Source: DASYPQ01 sp036006425 (GTDB lineage Bacteria > Planctomycetota > UBA1135 > GCA-002686595). Taken from it: a DNA stretch of 64,000 nucleotides. Both the position numbers and the translations under genes were made by a program. Where the stretch lies: assembly GCA_036006425.1 (NCBI GenBank), contig DASYPQ010000011.1, forward strand, positions 124,001 to 188,000, in the 5' to 3' direction. Below the pieces are notes generated by a model that was given only the letters and a program-made list of their open reading frames with translations, did no database searches and was not told where the DNA came from. Positions 15,590 through 22,831 of the stretch are shown here, piece by piece. How positions within the stretch are numbered: position 1 is the first letter of the stretch; each line of letters opens with the position of its first letter.

Positions 15590-18500
15590 AGCGAGCCAGC
15601 CGCAAACCCGAAGCGACCCCGAAGGCGCCGACGAGCCACTTCGGCAAGAACGTCGTCCTCGTCGTCGCCCTCGTGGCCGTCGGGTTCTTCTCGGCCTGGC
15701 TGCGCTTCCGCAACTACCTCGGCACCGAGAGCTCGTTCACCGACGGCGTGCACACATACGACACGGGCGACTCCGGATCCGTGCGGTACGCCGTGTGGGA
15801 TGCGCCGGCGCGCCTCCCGGAGTCGATCAACTCGGGCGCGAGCGAGTCGCGGCCCGCGCTCTCGCCCGACGGGCGGTGGATGGTGTTCGCCGTCGGCGAG
15901 CGCGGGTTGAACAGCGAGCTGTACGTCGCGGAGATGATCGACGGGCAGCCGGTGGACGCGAAGCCGCTCGCGAGCCTGAACACGAGCGCCGACGAGTCCG
16001 CTCCGGCGTTCTCGAGCGACGCGCTGTACTTCGCGTCCGACCGCAAGGGCGGATCCGGCGGTCTCGATCTCTACCGCGCGTCCTACGCCAACGGCGAGTT
16101 CGGCGCGGCCGAGCGGCTCGGCGACGAGATCAACTCGGAGAGCGACGACTGCGATCCCGCGCCGCAACCGAAGACGCACGAGCTCGTCTTCGCGTCGAAT
16201 CGCGGGCGTGCCGGCTTCGGCTTGTTCGTCGCGACGCTCGATCCGGAGGAAGGGCATCCGACGGTGCAAGCGCTCGCGACGCTCGATGCGCCGGGCGACG
16301 AGCGCGAGCCCGCGTTCACCGCGGACGGTCGCACGCTCTTCTTCGCTTCGAACCGCAAGAGCGGCACGGACGACTTCGATCTCTACCGGAGCTCCGCGCG
16401 CGGCGCGACGTGGAGTCCGCCGGTCGCGCTCGACGGATTGAACACCCCGCAGTCCGAGCGCGCGCCGCTGCCGACGTTCGACGACTTCTCGCTGTACTTC
16501 GCGCGCGGCAGCCGCGCGGACGACGGGAGCCTAGCCTTCGACCTGTGGAGCGCCCGCTCCGTCGAGCTGTTCCGCATGCCGGGGCGTCCGGTCGGCTGGC
16601 TCGATCTCGCGATCCTCGGCTCGCTGCTCGTGCTCGTGATCCTCGTGTGGGTCGCGAAGCGCTGGCCGCGGATGGAGGTGATCTACCGCTGCTACCTCGT
16701 GTCGATCGTCCTCCACCTCCTCGTCCTGTGGCTCGCTCGAGGCTGGTTCACGGAAGGCGGATGGCCTTCCGGCGAGCGCTCGGGCTCCGGATCGTCGTCC
16801 GAAGGCGACACCGACCACTTCTCGCTCGACTTGCGCGGATCGATCGCATCGCGCGGGTCCGGCGGCGGCGACGGGCCCGCGGAGCGTTCCGGGTTGGGCG
16901 GCGAATCGGGGCCTTCGAAGAGCTTCAGCGCGTCGCTGGGCGACGGCGAGGAGGGCGCGTCGTCGCTCGAGCTCGCTGCGCCGATGCAGGTCGCGGCGCC
17001 GATGCCGTCAGCGGGAGGCGGCGGGGTCGAGATCGGGCCGTCGCCGTCGGCGGTCGCGAGCACTCCCGTCGCGCTCATGGACCGCAGCGGGATCGAGCGA
17101 CGCGGCGGCGCGGCGCCAGGTTTGCGGCTCGACGGCGCCGCGACGAGCGGACTTCGCTCGGGCCGCGTGCTCGGCGGCCCCGAGCGACGGCCGGGCGTCG
17201 AAGGCGGGACTTCGAGCGATGTGCCGAGCGGCGCCGCGGTCGTCGGCGCACCGATCGCGGGCGCCGACGCGCCGCCGGCGCGCACGAATGGCTCGATCGG
17301 GCCGATGCCAACCGGGGGGCCGACCGGGGCGCCGGGAGGGGCGATCGGAGGCACCGCGTCGATCGCGCTCGCCGCTCCGCAGGCAGAGCGCGCATCGACG
17401 GGCGGAGGCGGCTCGACGGGACTCTCGCTCGACGCGCTGGCGGAGCCGAAGGGTGCGTCCACTCGCGGCGGACGCGCGATCTCGGACGAGCCCGAACGTC
17501 GCGGAGCGGGCGCGCGAACGGGCGCCGGCACCGGCGACTCGCTCGCGTCGCCTTCGTCGGGTGCGATCGCTGCACTGGTCCCGAGCGCGCCGCGCGATGC
17601 GGGCCCGCGCGGGTCGAGCGCCTCCTCGGACGGACCGCCGGGCCCGGGCGGCCCCGGTGGCGCTGGCGGGACGATCAGCCTGCACGACGCCGAGGCGTCG
17701 CCGAAGGGGAGGGGCACCGGCTCGGGCGCCGGAGACGGGCCGAAGAGCGACCTGCTCGACTCGCTCGCGGGGACGCCGACGGGTTCCGCGCGCGAGCGCA
17801 CGGTCGACGCGGTGCCGGCGAGATTCCGCGGCGCGCGCGAGCAGTCGGACTCCTCGGTCGCGCCGCAGGCTCTCGCGCTCGAGACGCACGAGGATCGAGG
17901 GCAGCACGAGCCGCCGCGCCCCGGCAAGAGTCTCGAGAACACCCCCTACAAGAATCGCGCGGGCGAGGACAAGTCGCGCGCGCTCTCGATGAACGGCGGC
18001 ACGCGCGAGACGGAAGTGGCGGTCGCGAAGGGGCTCGCGTACCTCGCCCGCATCCAGCGCGACACCGGCGGTTGGGGTGACCACGAGGCGTTCGACGGCA
18101 AGTACGGACAGGTCGCCGTCGGCAAGACCGGGCTCGCGCTGCTCGCGTTCCTCGGCGCGGGCCACACGCACTTCTCGCAGACCGAGTACAGCGAGAACGC
18201 CGCGCGCGCGCTCGCCTTCCTGATGGCGCTCCAGGACCCCGAGAGCGGGCACTTCGGCGACTCCGACGCCTACAGCCACGGGATCGCGACGTACGCGCTC
18301 GCGGAGTGCTACGCGCTGACCGGCGAGCAGCAGCTCCGCGAGCCGCTCGAGCGCGCTGTCGCGCACATCCTCGCGAAGCAGAATCACACCCGCGATCCGA
18401 AACGGTTCGGAGGCTGGAGCTACTACTACGCCAACGACCGCGTGTACGACCGCTGGCCGCGCACGTCGATCACCGTGTGGCAATTGATGGCCCTCGAGTC

Positions 18501-19050
18501 GGCGCGGCTCGCCGGTCTGACGGTGCCGGAGAAAGCGTTCGACGATGCGACGACCTTCATCGACAACGCCGAGGATCCGGACCAGGGCTGGTACCGGTAC
18601 AACCACGATCCGAATCGCCTGAACTCCGCGTGGCCGACGCTGCCCGCGTCGACACCGGCCGCGCTCTTCGCGCTCTCGCTCGTCGGGCGCGACGTGAACT
18701 CTCCGCAGTTCGACAAGGCGCGCGACTTCGTCCTCTCGCGCGCGCCGCGCGACTACCGGCGCGGCAGCGACGACGAGTTCGTCCAGCGCGGCCAGGGGAA
18801 CCTGTACTTCTGGTACTACGGCACGCTGTCGATGTTCCGCGCCGGCGGCAACGCGTGGCAGCGCTGGAACGCGGCGATGAAGGAGTGCCTCGTGCGCGGG
18901 CAGCGCGCGGACGGCTCCTGGGCGCCGATCGACGTCTACTGCAACTACGCGCGTGACGACGAGCACGATCGCAGCTACAGCACCGCGATGTGCGTGCTCA
19001 GCCTCGAGGTCTACTACCGCTACTACTTGCCGCTCCTCAAGGTGCGGTGA
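15586..19050 (+). CDS. Membrane fusion protein: TolB-like propeller, TM pair, low-complexity linker, squalene-cyclase-like toroid
   Basis: A 1154-residue protein starting at a GTG that overlaps the TPR gene's stop. Order of parts: N-terminal membrane helix (about 19-38); a PD40/TolB-like propeller (about 50-330) with repeated motifs such as RPALSPDGRWMVF, ELVFASNRGR and TLFFASNRKSGTDDFDLY; two membrane helices (about 338-360 and 366-388); a Gly/Ser/Pro/Ala-rich linker of about 400 residues; and an alpha/alpha toroid (about 805-1154) with squalene-cyclase/prenyltransferase-like repeats (GLAYLARIQRDTGGWGDHE, QRADGSWAPI). The toroid lacks an obvious DxDD acid motif, so it is probably a binding rather than a cyclase module. 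The second TM helix and linker recall TonB-like proteins. Confidence 0.8.
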   Translation: MKRASRKPEATPKAPTSHFGKNVVLVVALVAVGFFSAWLRFRNYLGTESSFTDGVHTYDTGDSGSVRYAVWDAPARLPESINSGASESRPALSPDGRWMVFAVGERGLNSELYVAEMIDGQPVDAKPLASLNTSADESAPAFSSDALYFASDRKGGSGGLDLYRASYANGEFGAAERLGDEINSESDDCDPAPQPKTHELVFASNRGRAGFGLFVATLDPEEGHPTVQALATLDAPGDEREPAFTADGRTLFFASNRKSGTDDFDLYRSSARGATWSPPVALDGLNTPQSERAPLPTFDDFSLYFARGSRADDGSLAFDLWSARSVELFRMPGRPVGWLDLAILGSLLVLVILVWVAKRWPRMEVIYRCYLVSIVLHLLVLWLARGWFTEGGWPSGERSGSGSSSEGDTDHFSLDLRGSIASRGSGGGDGPAERSGLGGESGPSKSFSASLGDGEEGASSLELAAPMQVAAPMPSAGGGGVEIGPSPSAVASTPVALMDRSGIERRGGAAPGLRLDGAATSGLRSGRVLGGPERRPGVEGGTSSDVPSGAAVVGAPIAGADAPPARTNGSIGPMPTGGPTGAPGGAIGGTASIALAAPQAERASTGGGGSTGLSLDALAEPKGASTRGGRAISDEPERRGAGARTGAGTGDSLASPSSGAIAALVPSAPRDAGPRGSSASSDGPPGPGGPGGAGGTISLHDAEASPKGRGTGSGAGDGPKSDLLDSLAGTPTGSARERTVDAVPARFRGAREQSDSSVAPQALALETHEDRGQHEPPRPGKSLENTPYKNRAGEDKSRALSMNGGTRETEVAVAKGLAYLARIQRDTGGWGDHEAFDGKYGQVAVGKTGLALLAFLGAGHTHFSQTEYSENAARALAFLMALQDPESGHFGDSDAYSHGIATYALAECYALTGEQQLREPLERAVAHILAKQNHTRDPKRFGGWSYYYANDRVYDRWPRTSITVWQLMALESARLAGLTVPEKAFDDATTFIDNAEDPDQGWYRYNHDPNRLNSAWPTLPASTPAALFALSLVGRDVNSPQFDKARDFVLSRAPRDYRRGSDDEFVQRGQGNLYFWYYGTLSMFRAGGNAWQRWNAAMKECLVRGQRADGSWAPIDVYCNYARDDEHDRSYSTAMCVLSLEVYYRYYLPLLKVR

Positions 19051-19091
19051 CGGCGGTCCACCCAACCCCTTTCCAACGCAAGGAGTCCATC

Positions 19092-19538
19092 ATGAACGAG
19101 TCCAACGAACTGCTCGCCCGCATCGAGACCCTCGAGAAGAAGAACCGCCGTCTGGTCCGGATGGGCAGCGCGGCCCTGGTCGCGATCGCGGGCTTCGGCG
19201 CGATGAGCATGCGCTCGACGTGCGACACCGTGAGCGCCGAGCGCTTCGTTCTCCTCGACACGCAGGGCCATCAGCGCGCGCTGCTCTCGGCGTACGAGAC
19301 CGGCGGAGTCCCGCAGCTCGCGCTCTACGACAGGAAGGGTCGCGCCGTCGCGACGCTCGGCGTCGAGAAGACCGGCGCGTTCCTGTCGCTCGCGGACGCC
19401 AACGGGGAGCGCGCAGTGCGCTACGGAGTCGACTGCGGCGCGGCGACCGGCGAGGGCTGCAACAAGGCCGAGTCCGAGAAGCCCGCTCGCCCGGCGAAGG
19501 ACACCGGCTCGATCGCGCCTCAGGACGAGACGCGCTGA
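19092..19538 (+). CDS. Small membrane-anchored protein with N-terminal coiled coil
   Basis: A 148-residue protein. Residues 1-18 (NESNELLARIETLEKKNRR) form a short coiled coil, followed by a membrane helix (MGSAALVAIAGFGAMSM). A small beta-rich domain comes next (RFVLLDTQGHQRALLSAY ... LALYDRKGRAVATLGVEK ... LADANGERAVRYGV), in which a D--G-ERA-L unit recurs three times. The tail is Lys/Pro-rich. AAGGAG precedes the ATG at 19092. It lies 41 bases after the toroid-protein gene and may be part of its operon. Its last 19 bases overlap the convergent DUF72 gene. No family function is known to me. Confidence 0.7.
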   Translation: MNESNELLARIETLEKKNRRLVRMGSAALVAIAGFGAMSMRSTCDTVSAERFVLLDTQGHQRALLSAYETGGVPQLALYDRKGRAVATLGVEKTGAFLSLADANGERAVRYGVDCGAATGEGCNKAESEKPARPAKDTGSIAPQDETR

Positions 19539-20371
19539 TCGGACTCGTCGCCGACACCCAGGCGGCGCATCAGGTCCCGCACCGTCGCCGGAGCGAATCC
19601 GGCGTAGTGGTTGTTCGCGTACACGGAAGTCTCCGGCACGCGGACCGACAACGTCTTGATCAGTTCCGCCCATCGATCCAACCGCGCGCCCTGGTCGAGC
19701 ACGACGCGGTCGAAGGTCTTCGTCTTCTCCTCGACGGCCTTGCGGTCGCCGATCAACCGTACGTACAGGAAGTCCGCGGTGACGAGGTCCATCGACGCCG
19801 CGAGATCAGCGGGGTGCGGCATGTACGCGAGGTCGACGAGCACGAGGGCGACGCGGTGACGGCGGAGCACGTCCGTGAGCTCGGGCGTGATCCAGCTCTT
19901 GTTGCGCACCTCGACGCCGTAGCGGAACGTCTTCGGCAGCCGTTCGAGGTACGGATCCAGTCGATCGAGGAACGCCCCGAGGCCCGCGAACGCCGACTGG
20001 TTGAAGTAGGGGAACTGAAGCACGAGCGGCCCGCACTTCGGCCCGAGGGTCGCCATCGTCTCCAGAAAGCGCTCCGTGTCCCGCGCGGCGACGTCGGAGC
20101 AGAGCACGCGCGCCGCGTCCGGCTTCTCCGTCTCGCCGCAGTGGACGATCGAGCGCGGGAACTTCGCCGCGAGGAGGAACCGTTCCGGCGTCTTGATCGA
20201 CCATCCGCGCACGAGATCGCGGTCGGGCACGCGGTAATACGTCGTGTCGGCTTCGACGGTGTCGAAACGGGTCGCGTAGAAGGACAGGAAGTCCGCGGGT
20301 TTCGTCCCGGGCGGATAGAACGGTCCGATCCAGCCCTTCTCGGACCAGCTCGACGTGCCGAGGCGGAGCAT
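19520..20371 (-). CDS. DUF72 (YecE-like) family protein
   Basis: A 283-residue protein whose N-terminus LGTSSWSEKGWIGPFYP and following FATRFDTVEADTTYYRVP-type segment are diagnostic of DUF72, a TIM-barrel family of unknown function. Later conserved blocks include LLQFPYFNQ-like and FRYGVEVRNKSW. It is full length and has no signal peptide. The ATG at 20371 lies nine bases after the desaturase stop, placing it third in the TetR-desaturase-DUF72 operon. DUF72 genes are often near iron-sulfur or stress genes; here the neighbour suggests a link with lipid metabolism, which is inference. Confidence 0.9.
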   Translation of the reverse strand: MLRLGTSSWSEKGWIGPFYPPGTKPADFLSFYATRFDTVEADTTYYRVPDRDLVRGWSIKTPERFLLAAKFPRSIVHCGETEKPDAARVLCSDVAARDTERFLETMATLGPKCGPLVLQFPYFNQSAFAGLGAFLDRLDPYLERLPKTFRYGVEVRNKSWITPELTDVLRRHRVALVLVDLAYMPHPADLAASMDLVTADFLYVRLIGDRKAVEEKTKTFDRVVLDQGARLDRWAELIKTLSVRVPETSVYANNHYAGFAPATVRDLMRRLGVGDESDQRVSS

Positions 20372-20380
20372 GAAGAGACG

Positions 20381-20929
20381 CTACCAAACGCGGTTCCGCA
20401 GGTCCTCGCGGCGCGGAGCACCGAAGATCGGCACGACGACGCGTTCGATCGCGCGCCAGAAGCCGAGTGCGTCGAGCACGGGATTCACGAAGGGCGTCAG
20501 GACGCAGTAGGCCGTGTTCTTGTCGCCCGCGTGGTGCCGCGCGTGCTCGACAGGTCGCTGCATGATCCCGGTCGCCCACAGGAAGCGGGCGACGAGCGGA
20601 GCGCGCGACCGCGCGTGATTCCACTTGTGGATCTCGTTCGCGTTCGCGCCGGCGACCGCGAACACGACGACGCCCGGCCCGAGGTGGCCCGCGAGGAACG
20701 CTCCGACCACGATCACGAGGCCCCCGAGCGCGAGATCCCACGAGCTCGCGAGCCATCCTTTCGAGAGGAATGCGCCTGCGTCGCGGTGGTGGAGGACGTT
20801 CGGCACGACGATCCAGGGGCCCAGGATCGGCGTCGATTCGGTGCCGAACGTGTCCTCGGACCAATGGACGAGTCCGGAGACGAAGTCGGCGGCGAGCAGT
20901 GCGAGCGTGCACTCGATGATCCACGGCAT
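20381..20929 (-). CDS. CarF/TMEM189-type plasmanylethanolamine desaturase-like membrane enzyme
   Basis: A 182-residue integral membrane protein matching the lipid-desaturase family of human PEDS1 (TMEM189) and Myxococcus CarF, which introduces the vinyl-ether bond of plasmalogens. The family's histidines are present: His22 in DFVSGLVHWSEDTFG, His47-His48 in LHHRD, His101 and His105 in HKWNH, and His129, His132 and His133 in EHARHHAGDKNTAYC. They should hold a di-iron centre. The C-terminal LGFWRAIE matches the family's GFWRRLE block. The gene follows the TetR gene by five bases with AGGAAGTG as ribosome site. Ether-lipid substrate is inferred from the family. Confidence 0.88.
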   Translation of the reverse strand: MPWIIECTLALLAADFVSGLVHWSEDTFGTESTPILGPWIVVPNVLHHRDAGAFLSKGWLASSWDLALGGLVIVVGAFLAGHLGPGVVVFAVAGANANEIHKWNHARSRAPLVARFLWATGIMQRPVEHARHHAGDKNTAYCVLTPFVNPVLDALGFWRAIERVVVPIFGAPRREDLRNRVW

Positions 20930-20934
20930 GGGGG

Positions 20935-21555
20935 TCACTTCCTGCGGCGGCCGCGCGGACGGGCATCGACGTCGGTCGCCTCGGCCAACAGGCGACCTGC
21001 GTTCCAGAGCAGCGCTCGACGGCGCTCGCTTCCGATCAGACCGAGCTCGCGTCCCACGTTGGCGACCGTGCCGAGACCGACGATCGCCCACGCGGCGATC
21101 TCCGCGTCGAGCGCCGGCTTCGAGCCGGAGCCTCGGTGCGCGGTGACTTGACGGCGCACGAAGGCGTGAAAGCGTCCGTACAGGTCGCGCATCCCGGCGC
21201 GGATCCGCGGGTCGTCCGCCTCGCTGAGTCCGGCGAAGACGATGCGGTAGAGCCCCTGCTCGCCCATGTGCTGGGCTTCGTAGGAGAGCAGCCGCAGGAA
21301 CGCGCCCTCGCCGTCCGGCGTCTCGACGAGCAGCCGCTCCCACGCGCGCTCCGAGGCGATGTAGACCCACTCGAGCGCGGCGAGGAACATCGCGTTCTTG
21401 TCGGCCCAGATGCGGTAGAGGACGTTCTCGCCGACTCCGCAGCGCTCCGCGAGCTCCGCGCTGGTCACGCGGCGGTATCCGAGCTCCGCGAAAGCGCCCG
21501 CCACGATGGGCAGGAACTCGCGCCGCTTGTCCTCCAGGGTGCTGGGTCGGGCCAT
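20935..21555 (-). CDS. TetR-family transcriptional regulator
   Basis: A 206-residue repressor-type protein. Residues about 10-55 form the TetR helix-turn-helix (LPIVAGAFAELGYRRVTSAE, then CGVGENVLYRIWADKNAMFL), and the rest is a helical ligand-binding domain ending in a basic tail (RPRGRRRK). It heads an operon with the CarF/PEDS1-like desaturase and a DUF72 gene. The promoter at 21564-21592 overlaps the palindrome AAGTGAACACTT, so autorepression and control of the downstream desaturase are likely. The inducer is unknown; a lipid or fatty acid is a reasonable guess from the target gene. Confidence 0.9.
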   Translation of the reverse strand: MARPSTLEDKRREFLPIVAGAFAELGYRRVTSAELAERCGVGENVLYRIWADKNAMFLAALEWVYIASERAWERLLVETPDGEGAFLRLLSYEAQHMGEQGLYRIVFAGLSEADDPRIRAGMRDLYGRFHAFVRRQVTAHRGSGSKPALDAEIAAWAIVGLGTVANVGRELGLIGSERRRALLWNAGRLLAEATDVDARPRGRRRK

Positions 21556-21563
21556 GGGCCCAT

Positions 21564-21592
21564 TATGTAAGTGAACACTTCCAGAATGTCAA
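21564..21592 (-). promoter_or_regulatory. Sigma70-type promoter of the tetR-desaturase-DUF72 operon
   Basis: On the reverse strand TTGACA (21592-21587) is an exact -35 consensus. It is followed, after 17 bases, by TACATA (21569-21564) as the -10 box; CATAAT two bases further is an alternative. Transcription would start at or within two bases of the tetR ATG (21555), so the message is probably leaderless. This is the best promoter in the window. Confidence 0.75.
21569..21580. promoter_or_regulatory. Probable TetR operator AAGTGAACACTT
   Basis: An inverted repeat with five-base arms (AAGTG/CACTT) around a two-base spacer. It lies between the -35 and -10 boxes of the tetR promoter and touches the -10 box. 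Bound repressor would block RNA polymerase. A second, perfect 10-bp palindrome (ATGGGCCCAT, 21554-21563) covers the start codon and may extend the binding region. Confidence 0.55.
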
Positions 21593-21619
21593 GCCTGGAC
21601 TGGCGGGTCCGGGAAAGCG

Positions 21620-22339
21620 ATGCTCGTTCCCTCGATGAGGTGGAGGACGCCCCTGGTCGCGCTGGGCCTCGCGTGGATCGCAGGCGCGTTTTCGTCGGCC
21701 TGCAGCCCCGGGCAGCTCCCTCCCGCCGGGCCGCATGCCGTATCGTTCCCGACGCCGGACGGCGGCCTCGTCGTCGCGAACGAGTACGGAACCGGCGACC
21801 GCGGAGTCGTCCTCGCGCATGGAGCGCGGTTCGACAAGGAGAGCTGGGATCCGGAAGCGCGCGCCCTCGCCGGTTCGGGATTCCGCGTCCTCGCGATCGA
21901 TTTCCGCGGGTACGGCGGATCGCGCGCGGGGAGCGCGCCGCAGGCGCTCGAGCTCGACGTGCTCGCGGCGGTCCGGTTCCTGCGCGGGTCGGGCGCGCAC
22001 TCCGTCGCGGTCGTCGGCGGGAGCATGGGCGGCGGAGCGGCAGCGCAGGCGGCCGTCGCGGCCGAGCCCGGGGAGATCGACCGTCTCGTCCTGCTGGCTC
22101 ACGCGCCGATCGACCATCCCGAGCGGATGCAGGGTCGAAAGCTGTTCGTCGTCAGCCGCGGCGACGTCGACGCGAAGGGATCGCCGCGACTCGCCCGCAT
22201 CCAGGATCAGTACGAACGCGCGCCCGGCCCGAAGGAGATCGTCGTCCTCGACGGATCCGCGCACGCGCAGAACATCTTCGGCACCGAACAGGGCCCGGAG
22301 CTTTCGAGCAGCATCCTGCGATTCCTCTCGGCGCCATGA
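21620..22339 (+). CDS. Alpha/beta-hydrolase lipoprotein
   Basis: A 239-residue alpha/beta-hydrolase-fold protein. The lipoprotein signal peptide ends at SSAC (about residue 28). The oxyanion HG motif is in VVLAHGARFDKESWDP, the nucleophile elbow is GGSMGGG, and the late DGSAHAQ supplies the catalytic His. An Asp in the region before it completes the triad. It probably cleaves an ester or similar bond at the membrane; the substrate is unknown. ATG 21635 is an alternative start. Its stop overlaps the hemerythrin gene's start (ATGA), so the two are translationally coupled. It is divergent from tetR. Confidence 0.82.
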   Translation: MLVPSMRWRTPLVALGLAWIAGAFSSACSPGQLPPAGPHAVSFPTPDGGLVVANEYGTGDRGVVLAHGARFDKESWDPEARALAGSGFRVLAIDFRGYGGSRAGSAPQALELDVLAAVRFLRGSGAHSVAVVGGSMGGGAAAQAAVAAEPGEIDRLVLLAHAPIDHPERMQGRKLFVVSRGDVDAKGSPRLARIQDQYERAPGPKEIVVLDGSAHAQNIFGTEQGPELSSSILRFLSAP

Positions 22340-22770
22340 AGCGCGACCCGAACCTCCAGCCGCTCTCGCGCGAACACCACTTCGTTCTCGCGCAGGCGCG
22401 CGCGATCCGGTGGGCGCTGTCGGGTCGCGAGGGGACGCCGCTCGCCGCGCGCGACGCCTTCCTCCTCCTGTGGAACGATCTGATCGCGCGCCACTTCGTC
22501 GCCGAGGAGCGGTGGATCCTGCCGCTGATCGAGCGCGCCGAGGACGTCGAACGCATGCGCCACGAGCACGCGAACCTGCGCGGGATCGCCGACGAGCTCG
22601 CGCGCGAAGGCACGAGAGTCGAGCCCGACCCCGAGAGGCTGCGCCGGCTCGCCGACGCCCTCGACGATCACGTGCGGTGGGAGGAGCGCGAGCTGTTTCC
22701 CGCGATCGAGGCGGGAACGAGCCCCGAACGCCTGCGCGAGGCGGGCGAGGGGCTCGCCGGCGGGGCATAG
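22336..22770 (+). CDS. Hemerythrin HHE-type domain protein
   Basis: A 144-residue four-helix protein with the metal ligands of the hemerythrin HHE family: His in SREHHFVL (residues 14-15), His53 and Glu57/58 in RHFVAEERW, His76/His78 in MRHEHANLR, and a final HVRWEERELFP helix. It should bind a di-iron site and sense or carry oxygen or nitric oxide in the cytoplasm. It is coupled to the hydrolase gene (four-base overlap) and lies 61 bases before the hybrid kinase gene. That suggests the iron site may provide input related to the kinase, which is inference. Confidence 0.9.
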   Translation: MKRDPNLQPLSREHHFVLAQARAIRWALSGREGTPLAARDAFLLLWNDLIARHFVAEERWILPLIERAEDVERMRHEHANLRGIADELAREGTRVEPDPERLRRLADALDDHVRWEERELFPAIEAGTSPERLREAGEGLAGGA

Positions 22771-22831
22771 ATCGAGGGAGGGGCGGTCCCCCCTCACGTT
22801 GCGCGCGAGTCCGCGTCGATCTGGGTCCGAG

